Of a stretch of DNA of 64,000 nt, positions 1 to 9,702 are shown piece after piece; position 1 is the first letter of the stretch; each line of letters opens with the position of its first letter. The DNA is from Pedococcus bigeumensis. GTDB taxonomy: Bacteria > Actinomycetota > Actinomycetes > Actinomycetales > Dermatophilaceae. The notes under the pieces were generated by a model, which searched no databases, was not told where the DNA came from, and saw only the letters and a list, made by a program, of their open reading frames with translations. A program made the position numbers and the translations under genes. The stretch is from contig NZ_RCZM01000001.1 of assembly GCF_006438965.1 (NCBI RefSeq), positions 373,097 through 437,096 on the forward strand, in the 5' to 3' direction.

Positions 1-89
1 GGCCGCGCCTCCTGTCGGGCGGCGCGTCGAGACGCTGGCTGAAGGGACGACCCCCGGGCCGGTGATTCCCCACCGCTACGCTGTCGGCC

Positions 90-1133
90 ATGTCGACAGA
101 GGGTGGGACTAAGGCCGTCGTGGCGGCGCTGCTGGCAAACCTGGGAATCGCGCTCACGAAGTTCATCGCGTTCTTCCTCACAGGTTTCAGCTCCATGCTC
201 GCCGAGGCGATCCACTCCCTGGCCGACTCCGGCAACCAGCTGCTGCTGCTGACCGGCGGACGCCGGGCCAAGCGGGCGGCGACGCCGGAGCACCCCTTCG
301 GCTACGGCCGCGAGCGCTACGTCTACGCGTTCATCGTCTCGATCGTGTTGTTCAGCATCGGCGGCCTCTTCGCGCTCTACGAGGCGTACCACAAGTGGCA
401 CGAGACGCACGCGATGCACGACTTCGACCCGTTCAGCGACGCGCACGGTGGTAGCGCCCGGTGGTGGTGGGTCCCGGTCGTCGTGCTGGCCGTCGCGATC
501 GTCCTCGAGTCGTTCTCGTTCCGCACCGCGATCCTGGAGTCCAACAAGGTCCGCGGTCGGCGCAAGTGGCTCGAGTTCGTCCGCGGCGCCAAAGCGCCCG
601 AGCTGCCGGTCATCCTGCTGGAGGACCTCGCGGCCCTGTTCGGCCTCGTCTTCGCCCTGCTCGGCGTGGGGCTGATGCTGCTCACCAAGAACCCGGTCTT
701 CGACGTCATCGGCACCGGCCTGATCGGCCTGCTCCTCGTGGCGGTCGCCGTCTTCCTCGCCGTCGAGATGAAGTCGCTCCTCCTCGGTGAGTCCGCGTCG
801 CCGGCGCACATCGGCCGGATCGTGGCGGCCATCGAGTCCGTCGACGGCATCGACCGGGTCATCCACCAGCGCACCCTGCACGTGGGGCCGGAGGAGGTGG
901 TCGTCGCCGCCAAGGTCGCCGTACCGTCAGGGACCACGGCCGAGGACATCGCCGACGCGATCAACGCCGCCGAGGTCAAGGCCCGCGAGGCCGCACCCGA
1001 CCTCACGCTGTTGATGTACCTGGAGCCGGACATCGACACCGGCACGCAGGAGCGCCCCGTCTGGCAGCACAGTGCGGCCACCCTGACCGACGCGGCCGAC
1101 GACCCGCTGCCGCCGACTGGCGGCGCCCACTAG
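90..1133 (+). CDS. Cation diffusion facilitator (CDF) family metal transporter
   Basis: A 347-residue inner-membrane protein that should export a divalent metal (Zn, Fe, Mn or Co) in exchange for protons. The CDF metal-site pattern HxxxD is visible at about residues 42-46 (HSLADSGNQ), followed by HPFGYGRERY near residue 68, typical of the FieF/ZnT9-like branch. Four to six hydrophobic segments fill residues 5-230. A soluble C-terminal domain (about 240-320) matches the regulatory domain of the family. The last 30 residues are a charged tail. The stop codon overlaps the stop of the convergent acidic-protein gene by two bases. The metal cannot be told from sequence. The family call is firm. Confidence 0.9.
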   Translation: MSTEGGTKAVVAALLANLGIALTKFIAFFLTGFSSMLAEAIHSLADSGNQLLLLTGGRRAKRAATPEHPFGYGRERYVYAFIVSIVLFSIGGLFALYEAYHKWHETHAMHDFDPFSDAHGGSARWWWVPVVVLAVAIVLESFSFRTAILESNKVRGRRKWLEFVRGAKAPELPVILLEDLAALFGLVFALLGVGLMLLTKNPVFDVIGTGLIGLLLVAVAVFLAVEMKSLLLGESASPAHIGRIVAAIESVDGIDRVIHQRTLHVGPEEVVVAAKVAVPSGTTAEDIADAINAAEVKAREAAPDLTLLMYLEPDIDTGTQERPVWQHSAATLTDAADDPLPPTGGAH

Positions 1134-1411
1134 GACTGGCTGGAGTCGGACTCTGACTCTGAGTCGGACTCTGACTCGGCCGCTGCCGAGTCGCCGCCGT
1201 CGACCTGGTAGTCGCCCTTGACCTCGTCCCACGCGTCGACCTTGTCCTGGTCGATGTCGAGCTCGACGGTCGACGGGGTGTCCTCGGCGGATGACTCCTC
1301 GGTGGATGACTCCTCGGCGGATGACTCCTCGGTGGACGAGTCCCCGGCGGATGAGTCCTCGACCTCGGCGTCGGCGCTCTCGTCGGGTACCGAACTGCTG
1401 GGCTCGCTCAT
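1130..1411 (-). CDS. Small acidic Ser/Glu/Asp-repeat protein, unknown function
   Basis: A 93-residue, strongly acidic, low-complexity protein starting MSEPSSSVPDES. An ATG at 1411 is preceded by GGAG at a good distance, which favours this start over upstream ones. Residues 20-45 are tandem SSAEE/SSTEE units, then comes a more ordinary segment (VELDIDQDKVDAWDEVKGDY), then a tail of SESDSESESDSSQS. There is no signal peptide and no membrane segment. The central DKVDAWDEVKGDYQV part is the only candidate for a folded or binding element. I do not recognise a family. It lies between the CDF transporter (convergent, overlapping stops) and ahcY (divergent). Metal or cation buffering would fit its charge, but that is speculation. 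Confidence 0.6.
   Translation of the reverse strand: MSEPSSSVPDESADAEVEDSSAGDSSTEESSAEESSTEESSAEDTPSTVELDIDQDKVDAWDEVKGDYQVDGGDSAAAESESDSESESDSSQS
1281..1355. repeat. 15-bp tandem repeat inside the acidic-protein gene
   Basis: Five consecutive 15-base units of the form tcctcggYggatgac. Units 1 and 3 are identical and unit 2 differs from them at one base, giving a 30-base super-repeat that alternates Ala and Thr in the encoded SSAEE/SSTEE. A second, shorter array of gactct/gagtcg units lies at about 1147-1180 in the same gene. Confidence 0.85.
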
Positions 1412-1530
1412 GGTGCTCCGTTTCGTGGTGGGTAGGTCCTTCCTAGTGCCCCCGGTGGGCGAGCGCACTTCGGAGCGCGTCGCCGCCTGCGGAAGCAGGC
1501 CCCGAGGGGAGATCGCGACGAGAAATGGCC

Positions 1531-1616
1531 ACTCTGCATACCTCCGGTAGAGTGGGGGACCGCCGGCGCGGGTGATAACCCGCTCGCATCGTGAATGCCC
1601 AGATGGGCTGCGCCGG
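1531..1616 (+). promoter_or_regulatory. Structured leader upstream of ahcY
   Basis: The 5' region of ahcY can fold into a compact multi-stem structure. A 7-bp closing stem (CCGGCGC at 1563-1569 with GCGCCGG at 1610-1616) encloses two hairpins, GGGT/ACCC (1570-1581) and GCCC/GGGC (1597-1608). A small ACTCT/AGAGT stem lies upstream (1531-1553). ahcY genes in some bacteria carry an S-adenosylhomocysteine riboswitch, but I cannot match this sequence to that consensus. It is a structural observation only. Confidence 0.35.
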
Positions 1617-1652
1617 GTCCGCAAACCACACACTCAACGGAAGAGATTTCGC

Positions 1653-3089
<1,437 letters not shown>

Positions 3090-3132
3090 GCCGACGACCG
3101 CACCGGCGGTTCGGCCCGCCACGCACCACCTC

Positions 3133-3166
3133 GTATGCCGCCCGCTCACCAGAGCGGGCGGTATAC
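3133..3166 (+). terminator. Terminator hairpin after ahcY
   Basis: CCGCCCGCTC (3138-3147), loop ACCA, GAGCGGGCGG (3152-3161). The stem extends outward through GTAT/ATAC with one mismatch, so its left arm contains the recurrent octamer GTATGCCG. No T-tract follows, as is usual in actinobacteria. Confidence 0.75.
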
Positions 3167-3283
3167 CGCGTTCGGGGGAAGGCGGCGCGGCCCGACAGGT
3201 AGCGGTTGCCGAGGCGGAAACCTGGCCGAAGGGACGACTCGGAGGACCGGCCCCTGCTCGCGCAGTGGCCTAGCATTCCGCGC

Positions 3284-4651
3284 ATGCCTGATCCCTCTCC
3301 CGGCCCCCGCCCGTGGGTGCTGACCGGAGGAACGGTCGCCGCGGTCGCGGTGTTCGTGGGGTTGGGCACCCTCGTGGGGGCGGACTGCCTGTGGCTGGTG
3401 GCGTTGGGCGACCACATCCTGCGCGAGGGGTCGGTGCCGGACGGCATCCCGTTCGCTGCGGCCGCCAGCGCCGGTTGGCCGAACGTCCTGGTGCTGTCTG
3501 AGGTGCTGCTGGCGCTCATCCACCGACTCGGCGGTGCGCCCGGCCTGGCCGTGACCCAGGTCGTGGTCGACGTGCTGACCCTCACCCTGGTGGCCCTCGG
3601 CGCGCGCCGACTCGGTGCCACCGACCGCGCGACGGCTCCGGTCGTCGTTCTCGTCGCCGCCGGAGCCATCACCTCGCTGGTGGTGGTCCGGGTGCAGCTG
3701 TTCTCCCTGGTGCCCTTCGCGTTGCTCGCCCTGCTGCTGCGGGAGGAGCACCGACGTCCCTCACGGCGGATCTGGCTGCTCGTCCCTCTCGTCGTGCTCT
3801 GGTCCAACCTGCACGGCGCCGTGCTCCTCGGCGTGGTCGTCGCGGGCACCTACCTCGTCTTCTCCCGTCTGCGCAGCCGGCCGTTGGAGTCGAGCGCGGT
3901 CGGCCTCGTCACCCTCGTGGCCCTGCTCGCCACACCTGCAGGGCCTCGCACGATCCAGTACTACCTCGGGGTGATGGACAACGAAGCAGCCGCGAGGGGT
4001 TCGGAGCTGTGGGCGCGTCCGGACCTCACCCGACCGTTCGACCTCCTCCTGGCGCTCGCGGCAGTCGCACTGATCGTCCTGATGGCCCGCTCGCGACGGC
4101 CCCTCTGGGAGTGGGTCGCCATGATCGGGCTCGCCGTCGGCACCGTGACCGCCGCGCGGCACGGTGTCTGGTTGCTCATGCTCGCCGCCGCGCCAGCAGC
4201 CCGCGGGCTCACCCGCGATCCCGGACGGCCCGAGGTGGTGCGGTGGCCCGGGCCCAGGTGGTCGGTGGCCGCGGCCGTGGTCCTCGTCGCCCTCGCCGCA
4301 GTGCCGTGGAGCCGTGGGGCGCACACGGCACCGGTCGACGACGCGGTCGTCAAGCTCGTCGCCGGTACGGCCGGCCAACGGGTGGTGCTGGCACCTGAGC
4401 CCATGGTCGAGTCGTTGGCCGTTGCCGGGGTAAGGGTCTGGCTGAGCGACCCGGTCGACGCCTTCGGCAGGAGCGACCAAGCGGCCTACCTCGACTTCCT
4501 CGAGGGCAGCGCGGCAGGACGGCGCGCTCTGGACGCGGTCGAGGTCGTGGTGGTCGAGGACGGCTCGCCACCCGAGGGGCTGGTCGACACCTCCGGCGGG
4601 TGGACGCTCGGTGGGGAGCTCGAAGGCTGGCGGGTCTACACCAGGCGCTGA
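3284..4651 (+). CDS. Multi-pass membrane protein, possibly GT-C glycosyltransferase-like
   Basis: A 455-residue polytopic membrane protein with about ten hydrophobic segments and a C-terminal soluble domain of about 110 residues (from about 345). I prefer the ATG at 3284 (MPDPSPGPRPW) because the longer reading adds a non-hydrophobic, RBS-less leader. The early loop LVGADCLWLVALGDHILREG and the mid-protein WSNLHGAVLLG resemble the architecture of GT-C membrane glycosyltransferases and related uncharacterised proteins, with an acidic residue in the first external loop. No donor or acceptor can be named. It sits between ahcY and mtrA, where mycobacteria have tmk or other genes, so the context is not informative. 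Confidence 0.6.
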   Translation: MPDPSPGPRPWVLTGGTVAAVAVFVGLGTLVGADCLWLVALGDHILREGSVPDGIPFAAAASAGWPNVLVLSEVLLALIHRLGGAPGLAVTQVVVDVLTLTLVALGARRLGATDRATAPVVVLVAAGAITSLVVVRVQLFSLVPFALLALLLREEHRRPSRRIWLLVPLVVLWSNLHGAVLLGVVVAGTYLVFSRLRSRPLESSAVGLVTLVALLATPAGPRTIQYYLGVMDNEAAARGSELWARPDLTRPFDLLLALAAVALIVLMARSRRPLWEWVAMIGLAVGTVTAARHGVWLLMLAAAPAARGLTRDPGRPEVVRWPGPRWSVAAAVVLVALAAVPWSRGAHTAPVDDAVVKLVAGTAGQRVVLAPEPMVESLAVAGVRVWLSDPVDAFGRSDQAAYLDFLEGSAAGRRALDAVEVVVVEDGSPPEGLVDTSGGWTLGGELEGWRVYTRR

Positions 4652-4655
4652 GCGG

Positions 4656-4714
4656 TCATCACACGACTCGGGTGCCCTGCAACTGCCGTGAATGGGACAA
4701 CGAGTGTGTGATGA
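4656..4714 (+). promoter_or_regulatory. Inverted repeat upstream of mtrA
   Basis: TCATCACAC (4656-4664) and GTGTGATGA (4706-4714) form a perfect 9-bp inverted repeat with a 41-base spacer in the mtrA upstream region. It could be an operator pair or close a leader stem. A poor match to known MtrA sites means autoregulation cannot be asserted. Confidence 0.35.
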
Positions 4715-4758
4715 TTCGGAAGGAATCGTTACTGACAGGTTGGAAAGGGCTGACGCAG

Positions 4759-5436
4759 GTGAACGGTCGCGTGCTCATCGTCGATGACGATCTGGCGCTG
4801 GCGGAGATGCTCGGCATCGTCCTGCGCAACGAAGGCCTCGAGGTCTCACACGTCGCCGACGGCGCGGGTGCACTCGGTGCGTTCCGTGACAGCCGCCCCG
4901 ACCTGGTCCTCCTCGACGTCATGCTTCCCGGGCTGGACGGCATGGAGGTATGCCGCCGGATCCGGGCCGAGTCGGGCGTCCCGATCGTCATGCTCACGGC
5001 ACGCACCGACACGGTCGACGTCGTGGTGGGGCTCGAGTCGGGCGCCGACGACTACGTCGTCAAGCCGTTCAAGCCGCAGGAGCTCATCGCCCGGATCCGG
5101 GCCCGGCTCCGTCGCGGCGACGAGCCCGAGCCGGAGCGCCTGGAGATCGGCGACCTCGTCATCGACGTTGCGGGTCACTCGGTCAAGCGCGACGGGACGG
5201 CACTGTCCCTCACACCGCTCGAGTTCGACCTCCTGGTCGCGTTGGCCCGCAAGCCGTGGCAGGTGTTCACCCGCGAGGTCCTCCTCGAGCAGGTCTGGGG
5301 CTACCGCCACGCGGGCGACACGCGCCTCGTCAACGTCCACGTTCAGCGGCTGCGCTCCAAGATCGAGCACGACCCCGAGCACCCCGAGATCGTCGTGACG
5401 GTGCGCGGCGTCGGCTACAAGGCGGGCCCGAGCTAG
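4759..5436 (+). CDS. mtrA: Two-component response regulator MtrA
   Basis: A 225-residue OmpR/PhoB-type regulator, partner of MtrB, controlling cell-wall, division and replication-linked genes in actinobacteria. The receiver domain opens NGRVLIVDDDLALAEMLG. The phosphoacceptor is Asp53 in LVLLDVMLPG. The diagnostic DTVDVVVGLESGADDYVVKPFKPQEL is shared with mycobacterial MtrA. The C-terminal winged helix runs from about residue 130 and ends VTVRGVGYKAG. I chose the GTG at 4759: it has GGAAAGG ten bases upstream and gives the usual family length, whereas upstream ATGs add a foreign leader. mtrB follows after two bases, so the pair is co-transcribed with lpqB. Confidence 0.96.
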   Translation: MNGRVLIVDDDLALAEMLGIVLRNEGLEVSHVADGAGALGAFRDSRPDLVLLDVMLPGLDGMEVCRRIRAESGVPIVMLTARTDTVDVVVGLESGADDYVVKPFKPQELIARIRARLRRGDEPEPERLEIGDLVIDVAGHSVKRDGTALSLTPLEFDLLVALARKPWQVFTREVLLEQVWGYRHAGDTRLVNVHVQRLRSKIEHDPEHPEIVVTVRGVGYKAGPS

Positions 5437-5438
5437 CC

Positions 5439-7226
5439 ATGTCCGAGTCGGCCCGTCAGAGGCCTGGTCGGACGCCGACACCGCGGTTCTCCGACCACCG
5501 CGCCCAGGGCGTCCGTGCCGTGCGCACCTTCCTGCGGCGCTCGCGGCACAAGCTCGCCGGGTGGATGAGGTGGCTGGCCCACCTGTGGCGGGCGTCGCTG
5601 CAGTTCCGCGTGGTGACCTCCACGATGCTGCTCGGCCTGGCGGTCGTGCTGCTCCTCGGTTCCTACCTGTTGTCGGCCATCTCTGACGGGCTCGAGCAGG
5701 ACCGCATCGAGTCGGCCAAGGTGGAGGCTGCCCGGCTGACCTTGGAGGTGCAGGGCAGCTTCAACAACAGCGACCGCACCAGCAGCGAGGGCGACCTCAA
5801 CCTGCTGGCTCGCCAAGCCGTCCAGAGCGCTGCGTCGCCGGGTGGCGACAACGAGCGCTACCTCGTGCTGACCCGAAGCCTCGACAACACCTCCAACACC
5901 GTTGTGCAGACGCTCTCCAGCGGAGACATCGGCCTCCCCGTCGTCCCCCTGGCGCTGCGTCAGGCCGTGCGCGCCGACCCGCGCCGGCAGCAGGTGACCC
6001 TGATCGCGATCACCGACCCGCAGAGTGGCAAGCAGGTCCCGGCCGTCATCGTCGGCTCGCAGGTCGAGCCGCCGCTGGCCGGGAACTACGACCTCTATGC
6101 GGTGTTCCCGATGCAGCGCGAACAGGCCACCCTCGACCTGATCACGCGGACCTTCCTGATCGGCGGGCTGGCGCTGGTCTTCCTGGTCGGTGCGATCGCC
6201 TGGGTCGTGACCCGCCAGGTGGTCAACCCGGTCCGTCGGGCAGCGGTGGTCGCCGAGCGGTTGTCATCGGGCCGGCTCAACGAGCGGATGCGGGCCCGCG
6301 GTGAGGACGACCTGGCCCGGCTCGCGAAGTCGTTCAACGAGATGGCCGACAGCCTGCAGACCCAGATCCGCCAGCTGGAAGGGCTGTCCCGCGTCCAGCA
6401 GCGGTTCGTCTCCGACGTCTCGCACGAGCTGCGGACGCCGCTGACCACCATCCGGATGGCCGCCGACCTCATCCACGACTCGCGCACGGGCTTCGACCCC
6501 GCGGTCTCGCGCTCGGCCGAGCTGCTCCACAACGAGCTGGACCGGTTCGAGGAGCTGCTCGCCGACCTGCTCGAGATCAGCCGCTTCGACGCGGGGGCGG
6601 CCGCCCTCGACTCCGACCTCACCGACCTGCGCGCGACCGTCGCTCGGGCCGTGCAGTCGGCCCAGCCCATCGCCGACCGGTGGGGCAGCACCATCTCGGT
6701 CACCGCGGACGGTCGCTGCAACGCCGAGATCGACGCCCGCCGGGTCGAACGCATCCTGCGCAACCTCATCGTCAACGCCCTCGAGCACGGAGAGGGCCGG
6801 CCCGTCGAGATCGCCATCGCCGTTAACGCGACGGCCGCCGCAGTCACCGTGCGCGACCACGGCGTCGGGTTGCGCCCCGGCGAGGGCGCCCTGGTGTTCA
6901 ACCGCTTCTGGCGTGCCGACCCGGCCCGGGCCCGCACCACCGGCGGCACTGGGCTGGGCCTGGCCATCTCGCTGGAGGACGCACGGCTGCACGACGGCTG
7001 GCTCCAGGCCTGGGGCGAACCGGGGGAGGGGTCCTGCTTCCGGCTCACCCTGCCGCGGCACACGGGGACGCCGATCGCCGAGGCGCCCCTGCCGCTTCGG
7101 CCCGGCGATGCCCCCGAACCCCATCGCGATGCGGTGGCACCGCTCGGCTTCACGGAGCACGGCGGTCCCTCACACCGCGTGGCGAACACGCGGCATACCC
7201 CCACTGCGCCGGGGTCCCCACGATGA
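5439..7226 (+). CDS. mtrB: Two-component sensor histidine kinase MtrB
   Basis: A 595-residue membrane kinase that phosphorylates MtrA. The order is a cytoplasmic N-terminus rich in Arg, TM1 at about 57-80, an extracytoplasmic sensor of about 150 residues, TM2 at about 237-260, HAMP (about 256-310), HisKA with SDVSHELRTP (phospho-His about 329), and HATPase_c with an N-box (LIVNALEHGEG) and DHGVGL and GTGLGLAI glycine motifs. A disordered 40-residue tail follows. The start ATG is two bases after the mtrA stop, and its stop overlaps the lpqB ATG (ATGA). This coupling matches the conserved mtrA-mtrB-lpqB operon. All catalytic motifs are intact. Confidence 0.96.
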   Translation: MSESARQRPGRTPTPRFSDHRAQGVRAVRTFLRRSRHKLAGWMRWLAHLWRASLQFRVVTSTMLLGLAVVLLLGSYLLSAISDGLEQDRIESAKVEAARLTLEVQGSFNNSDRTSSEGDLNLLARQAVQSAASPGGDNERYLVLTRSLDNTSNTVVQTLSSGDIGLPVVPLALRQAVRADPRRQQVTLIAITDPQSGKQVPAVIVGSQVEPPLAGNYDLYAVFPMQREQATLDLITRTFLIGGLALVFLVGAIAWVVTRQVVNPVRRAAVVAERLSSGRLNERMRARGEDDLARLAKSFNEMADSLQTQIRQLEGLSRVQQRFVSDVSHELRTPLTTIRMAADLIHDSRTGFDPAVSRSAELLHNELDRFEELLADLLEISRFDAGAAALDSDLTDLRATVARAVQSAQPIADRWGSTISVTADGRCNAEIDARRVERILRNLIVNALEHGEGRPVEIAIAVNATAAAVTVRDHGVGLRPGEGALVFNRFWRADPARARTTGGTGLGLAISLEDARLHDGWLQAWGEPGEGSCFRLTLPRHTGTPIAEAPLPLRPGDAPEPHRDAVAPLGFTEHGGPSHRVANTRHTPTAPGSPR

Positions 7227-8989
7227 GGCGCCGGTATGCCGCGAGCCTGGCCGTGTGCGGCGTGCTGGCCGTGGGCGCGTGTTCCGGCCTGTCCACCAGC
7301 GCCGCGATCCAGCCCGGCCTGGAGGTGGGCTCGGTGCAGGAGAACGAGGTGCGGGTGGAGGTCAACCCGGTCGCGCCCGGGTCCTCACAGCAGCAGGTGG
7401 TCCAGGGGTTCATCAAGGCCGCGGCGGCGAGCGACGACCAGTACCAGGCGGCCCGGTCCTATCTGGGGAGCGGGCCCCGGGGCGCCTGGCGCCCCTACTC
7501 CTCCGTCGTCGTCTTCGGCTCCGACTCGGACCTCACCTTCACGTCGGGAGCCAACAACACCGTCACGGCGGTCGCCAACGCCGTGGCCCGGATCGACGGA
7601 ACGGGCCGCTACGAGGAGCTGCCGCCCAACTCCAAGGTCCAGGTGACGTTCGGGCTCGATCGCAGCAGCGGTGAGTGGCGGATCAGTGCGTTGCCGGACA
7701 CCTTCGGCACCTGGCTGAGCCAGGCCGACCTCGACCGGTTGTACGACCCGTTCCGCATCTACTACGTGTCCGCGGGAGACCACCGACTGGTGCCGGACAT
7801 CCGCTGGCTGCCCCTCGGCACCGGACTTGCGACCCGGCTGGCCAGGTCACTGCTCGCGGGCGTACCGGACTACCTCAAGGGAGCGGTTCGCACCGACATC
7901 CCAGCGGGGACGCAGCTGGCCGTCGACGCTGTCACGGTCGACTCGGGGACGGCCAAGGTGGACCTGGCAGCGACCCGGCTGGGCAACGACCCGGGGCAGC
8001 GACAGAACCTCGGCGCCCAGTTCCTCGCGACCGTGACCCAGGCCCCCGGTGTAGAGCGCGTCGCGCTGCGTCTGGAGGGGGCCGACCTGCAGATGCCCAA
8101 CGGTGACAGCACAGTGGAGTCCCTGTCGGCGCTCGGTTTCGCCGCTCCCTCCGACCCTGTCGTGAAACCCCTTCTGCGGGTAGGGACGTTGTTGGTCCCC
8201 GTGAACCCGGACGACGTCGGCGACTCGGTCGAGCGGACCGCGCCGCCGGAGTCGGCCACCCTCCCGGTGGTCCAGCCCGGGTGGGCCTACCTCGCGATGT
8301 CTCGCAACGGCCAGGAGATCGCCGCGGTGGGGGGCGACCGCGCCCAGCTGGTGCGCTGGCGCGGCACGACGCAGGTGCAGCTCACCTCGCCGGGAACGCG
8401 GCTCACGCCGCCCACCTACGACCGCGAGGACGTGCTGTGGGTGGCGGGTCGCAGCGGTGCTGCCACCAAGGTGTGGACGGTCAATGCGGCCGCCGACCCG
8501 GGGGATGCCACCAAGGTCTCACCGCATGTCGTGGCCGCCGACTGGCTGGCGGACAGGTCGGTGCTGAGCCTGCGGCTCTCGCCGGACGGGCAACGGGTGG
8601 CGGTCATCACGACGAACCGGGACGGCAAGGACCCGCGTGTCGACATCGCGGGCGTCGTGCGCCAGCCCAACGGCCTGCCGGCTTCCCTGGCGGAGCCGCT
8701 GCGGCTGGCGCCGACCCTCACCCTGGCCCGTGACCTCGTGTGGGTGGACGACGCGACAATGGCCGTTCTCGGTCGGCTGACGTCCTCACAGGTGGTCCGG
8801 CCGTGGCTCGTGCCCGTCGGCGGTTCGATCGCCGCTGGGCCGGAAATCGCTGGGGCACAAGCGATTACGACGGTGAACGGTGAACGCGGACTCGTCGTGA
8901 CCACCGACAAGCACCAGGTCTTCATCCGCGCCGGCAGCAGGTGGCAACGGGTGGGCGAAGGTACCGATCTGCTGGTCGCCGCACGCTGA
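7223..8989 (+). CDS. lpqB: Lipoprotein LpqB, MtrAB accessory protein
   Basis: A 588-residue exported lipoprotein. The signal peptide ends in a lipobox (AVGAC) with Cys20 as the lipidated residue. The N-terminal half (about 60-300) carries the GerMN-type domain seen in the family (DIRWLPLG, then GTAKVDLAATRLG). The C-terminal half is a beta-propeller-like region, with repeated VDDATMAVLGR and LSPDGQRVAV stretches. In mycobacteria LpqB binds the extracellular part of MtrB and tunes the signal; the 4-base overlap with mtrB supports the same role here. It is the last gene of the mtr operon, followed by two hairpins. Confidence 0.94.
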   Translation: MRRRYAASLAVCGVLAVGACSGLSTSAAIQPGLEVGSVQENEVRVEVNPVAPGSSQQQVVQGFIKAAAASDDQYQAARSYLGSGPRGAWRPYSSVVVFGSDSDLTFTSGANNTVTAVANAVARIDGTGRYEELPPNSKVQVTFGLDRSSGEWRISALPDTFGTWLSQADLDRLYDPFRIYYVSAGDHRLVPDIRWLPLGTGLATRLARSLLAGVPDYLKGAVRTDIPAGTQLAVDAVTVDSGTAKVDLAATRLGNDPGQRQNLGAQFLATVTQAPGVERVALRLEGADLQMPNGDSTVESLSALGFAAPSDPVVKPLLRVGTLLVPVNPDDVGDSVERTAPPESATLPVVQPGWAYLAMSRNGQEIAAVGGDRAQLVRWRGTTQVQLTSPGTRLTPPTYDREDVLWVAGRSGAATKVWTVNAAADPGDATKVSPHVVAADWLADRSVLSLRLSPDGQRVAVITTNRDGKDPRVDIAGVVRQPNGLPASLAEPLRLAPTLTLARDLVWVDDATMAVLGRLTSSQVVRPWLVPVGGSIAAGPEIAGAQAITTVNGERGLVVTTDKHQVFIRAGSRWQRVGEGTDLLVAAR

Positions 8990-9081
8990 ACCGTGCTCTG
9001 TGACTCGTTGCCGTAACCGTCGGGCTGCTTCTACTGGGTGCCCGGCCGCGCGTCTGCTGGATGGGCCCGCATCCACCGTTC

Positions 9082-9108
9082 GGCTGATGATCGCTCCGAC
9101 CATCAGCC
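9082..9108 (+). terminator. Candidate terminator of mtrA-mtrB-lpqB
   Basis: GGCTGATG (9082-9089) pairs perfectly with CATCAGCC (9101-9108) across an 11-base loop. A smaller TGGATG/CATCCA hairpin precedes it at 9058-9075. Together they separate the mtr operon from the pilus operon. The promoter of the pilus operon must lie between here and 9215. Confidence 0.5.
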
Positions 9109-9230
9109 AGCCGCGTTGGACCCCAACAGCCGATGTGCGGGTATGGCGCTGAACGGCAGTCTCTACCTCGGCGCAGTACCGCAGTGGTCTGAGCCGCGGG
9201 ACAACTCAGCCTTTGAAAGGGATAACCAAA

Positions 9231-9395
9231 ATGCTCAAGACCCTCGTGAAGTTCCAGAACCGTGACGAGCGCGGCGCCACCGCCGTTGAGTACGGCCTCA
9301 TGGTCGCCCTCATTGCCATCGTCATCATCGGTGCGGTCACGCTCCTCGGTAACAACATCAGCTCGCTGTTCAACACCGCAGCCACCACGCTCTGA
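9231..9395 (+). CDS. flp: Flp family type IVb pilin (first copy)
   Basis: A 54-residue pilin, the expected major subunit of the Tad/Flp pilus. A short charged leader (MLKTLVKFQNRDERG) is followed by the prepilin motif GATAVEYGL, with cleavage expected after the Gly and the Glu/Tyr pair at +5/+6, and then a single hydrophobic helix (MVALIAIVIIGAVTLLG). I use the ATG at 9231 because GAAAGG lies ten bases upstream; a TTG at 9213 would put that RBS inside the gene. It is the first gene of the tad operon. No dedicated prepilin peptidase is encoded in this window. Confidence 0.93.
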   Translation: MLKTLVKFQNRDERGATAVEYGLMVALIAIVIIGAVTLLGNNISSLFNTAATTL

Positions 9396-9440
9396 TCCAT
9401 CGCAGCAAAGCTAGAAACACCGACTCGGAAAGGGAGCCTG

Positions 9441-9692
9441 ATGAAGAACTTGCGGCATCGCCCCACTCATCCTGGCTCCTGGACCGCGTCCAGGGCGGCG
9501 GTCTCCTTCGCTGGAGCCGCTCGTCCCATCGCTGCCGCGTTCCGTGGTCGGGTCTCACGACCTGACCACGGGGCGACGGCAGTGGAGTACGGCCTCATGG
9601 TCGCCCTCATTGCCATCGTGATCATCGGTGGCGTGGCCTTGTTCGGCCAGAGCGTGAGTGCCCTCTTCGTCATTCCGGCCGGCGTCCTCTAG
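9441..9692 (+). CDS. flp: Flp family type IVb pilin (second copy, long leader)
   Basis: An 83-residue second pilin, 45 bases downstream of the first. Its leader is unusually long (about 43 residues, Arg/His/Ala-rich) before the same GATAVEYGLMVALIAIVIIG core. DNA around the core is almost identical between the copies (from tacggcctcatggtcgcc onward, one change in about 40 bases), whereas flanks differ. That suggests recent duplication or gene conversion of the core. The ATG at 9441 has GGAAAGGGAG upstream. The long leader may delay processing or mark a minor pilin. The product class is clear; its specific role is inference. Confidence 0.9.
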   Translation: MKNLRHRPTHPGSWTASRAAVSFAGAARPIAAAFRGRVSRPDHGATAVEYGLMVALIAIVIIGGVALFGQSVSALFVIPAGVL

Positions 9693-9702
9693 GAGTTGGC
9701 CT

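Noticed and set aside
1531-1652. A bona fide SAH or SAM riboswitch in the ahcY leader
   Set aside because: I could not match conserved nucleotides of any such class, so only a structured leader is reported.
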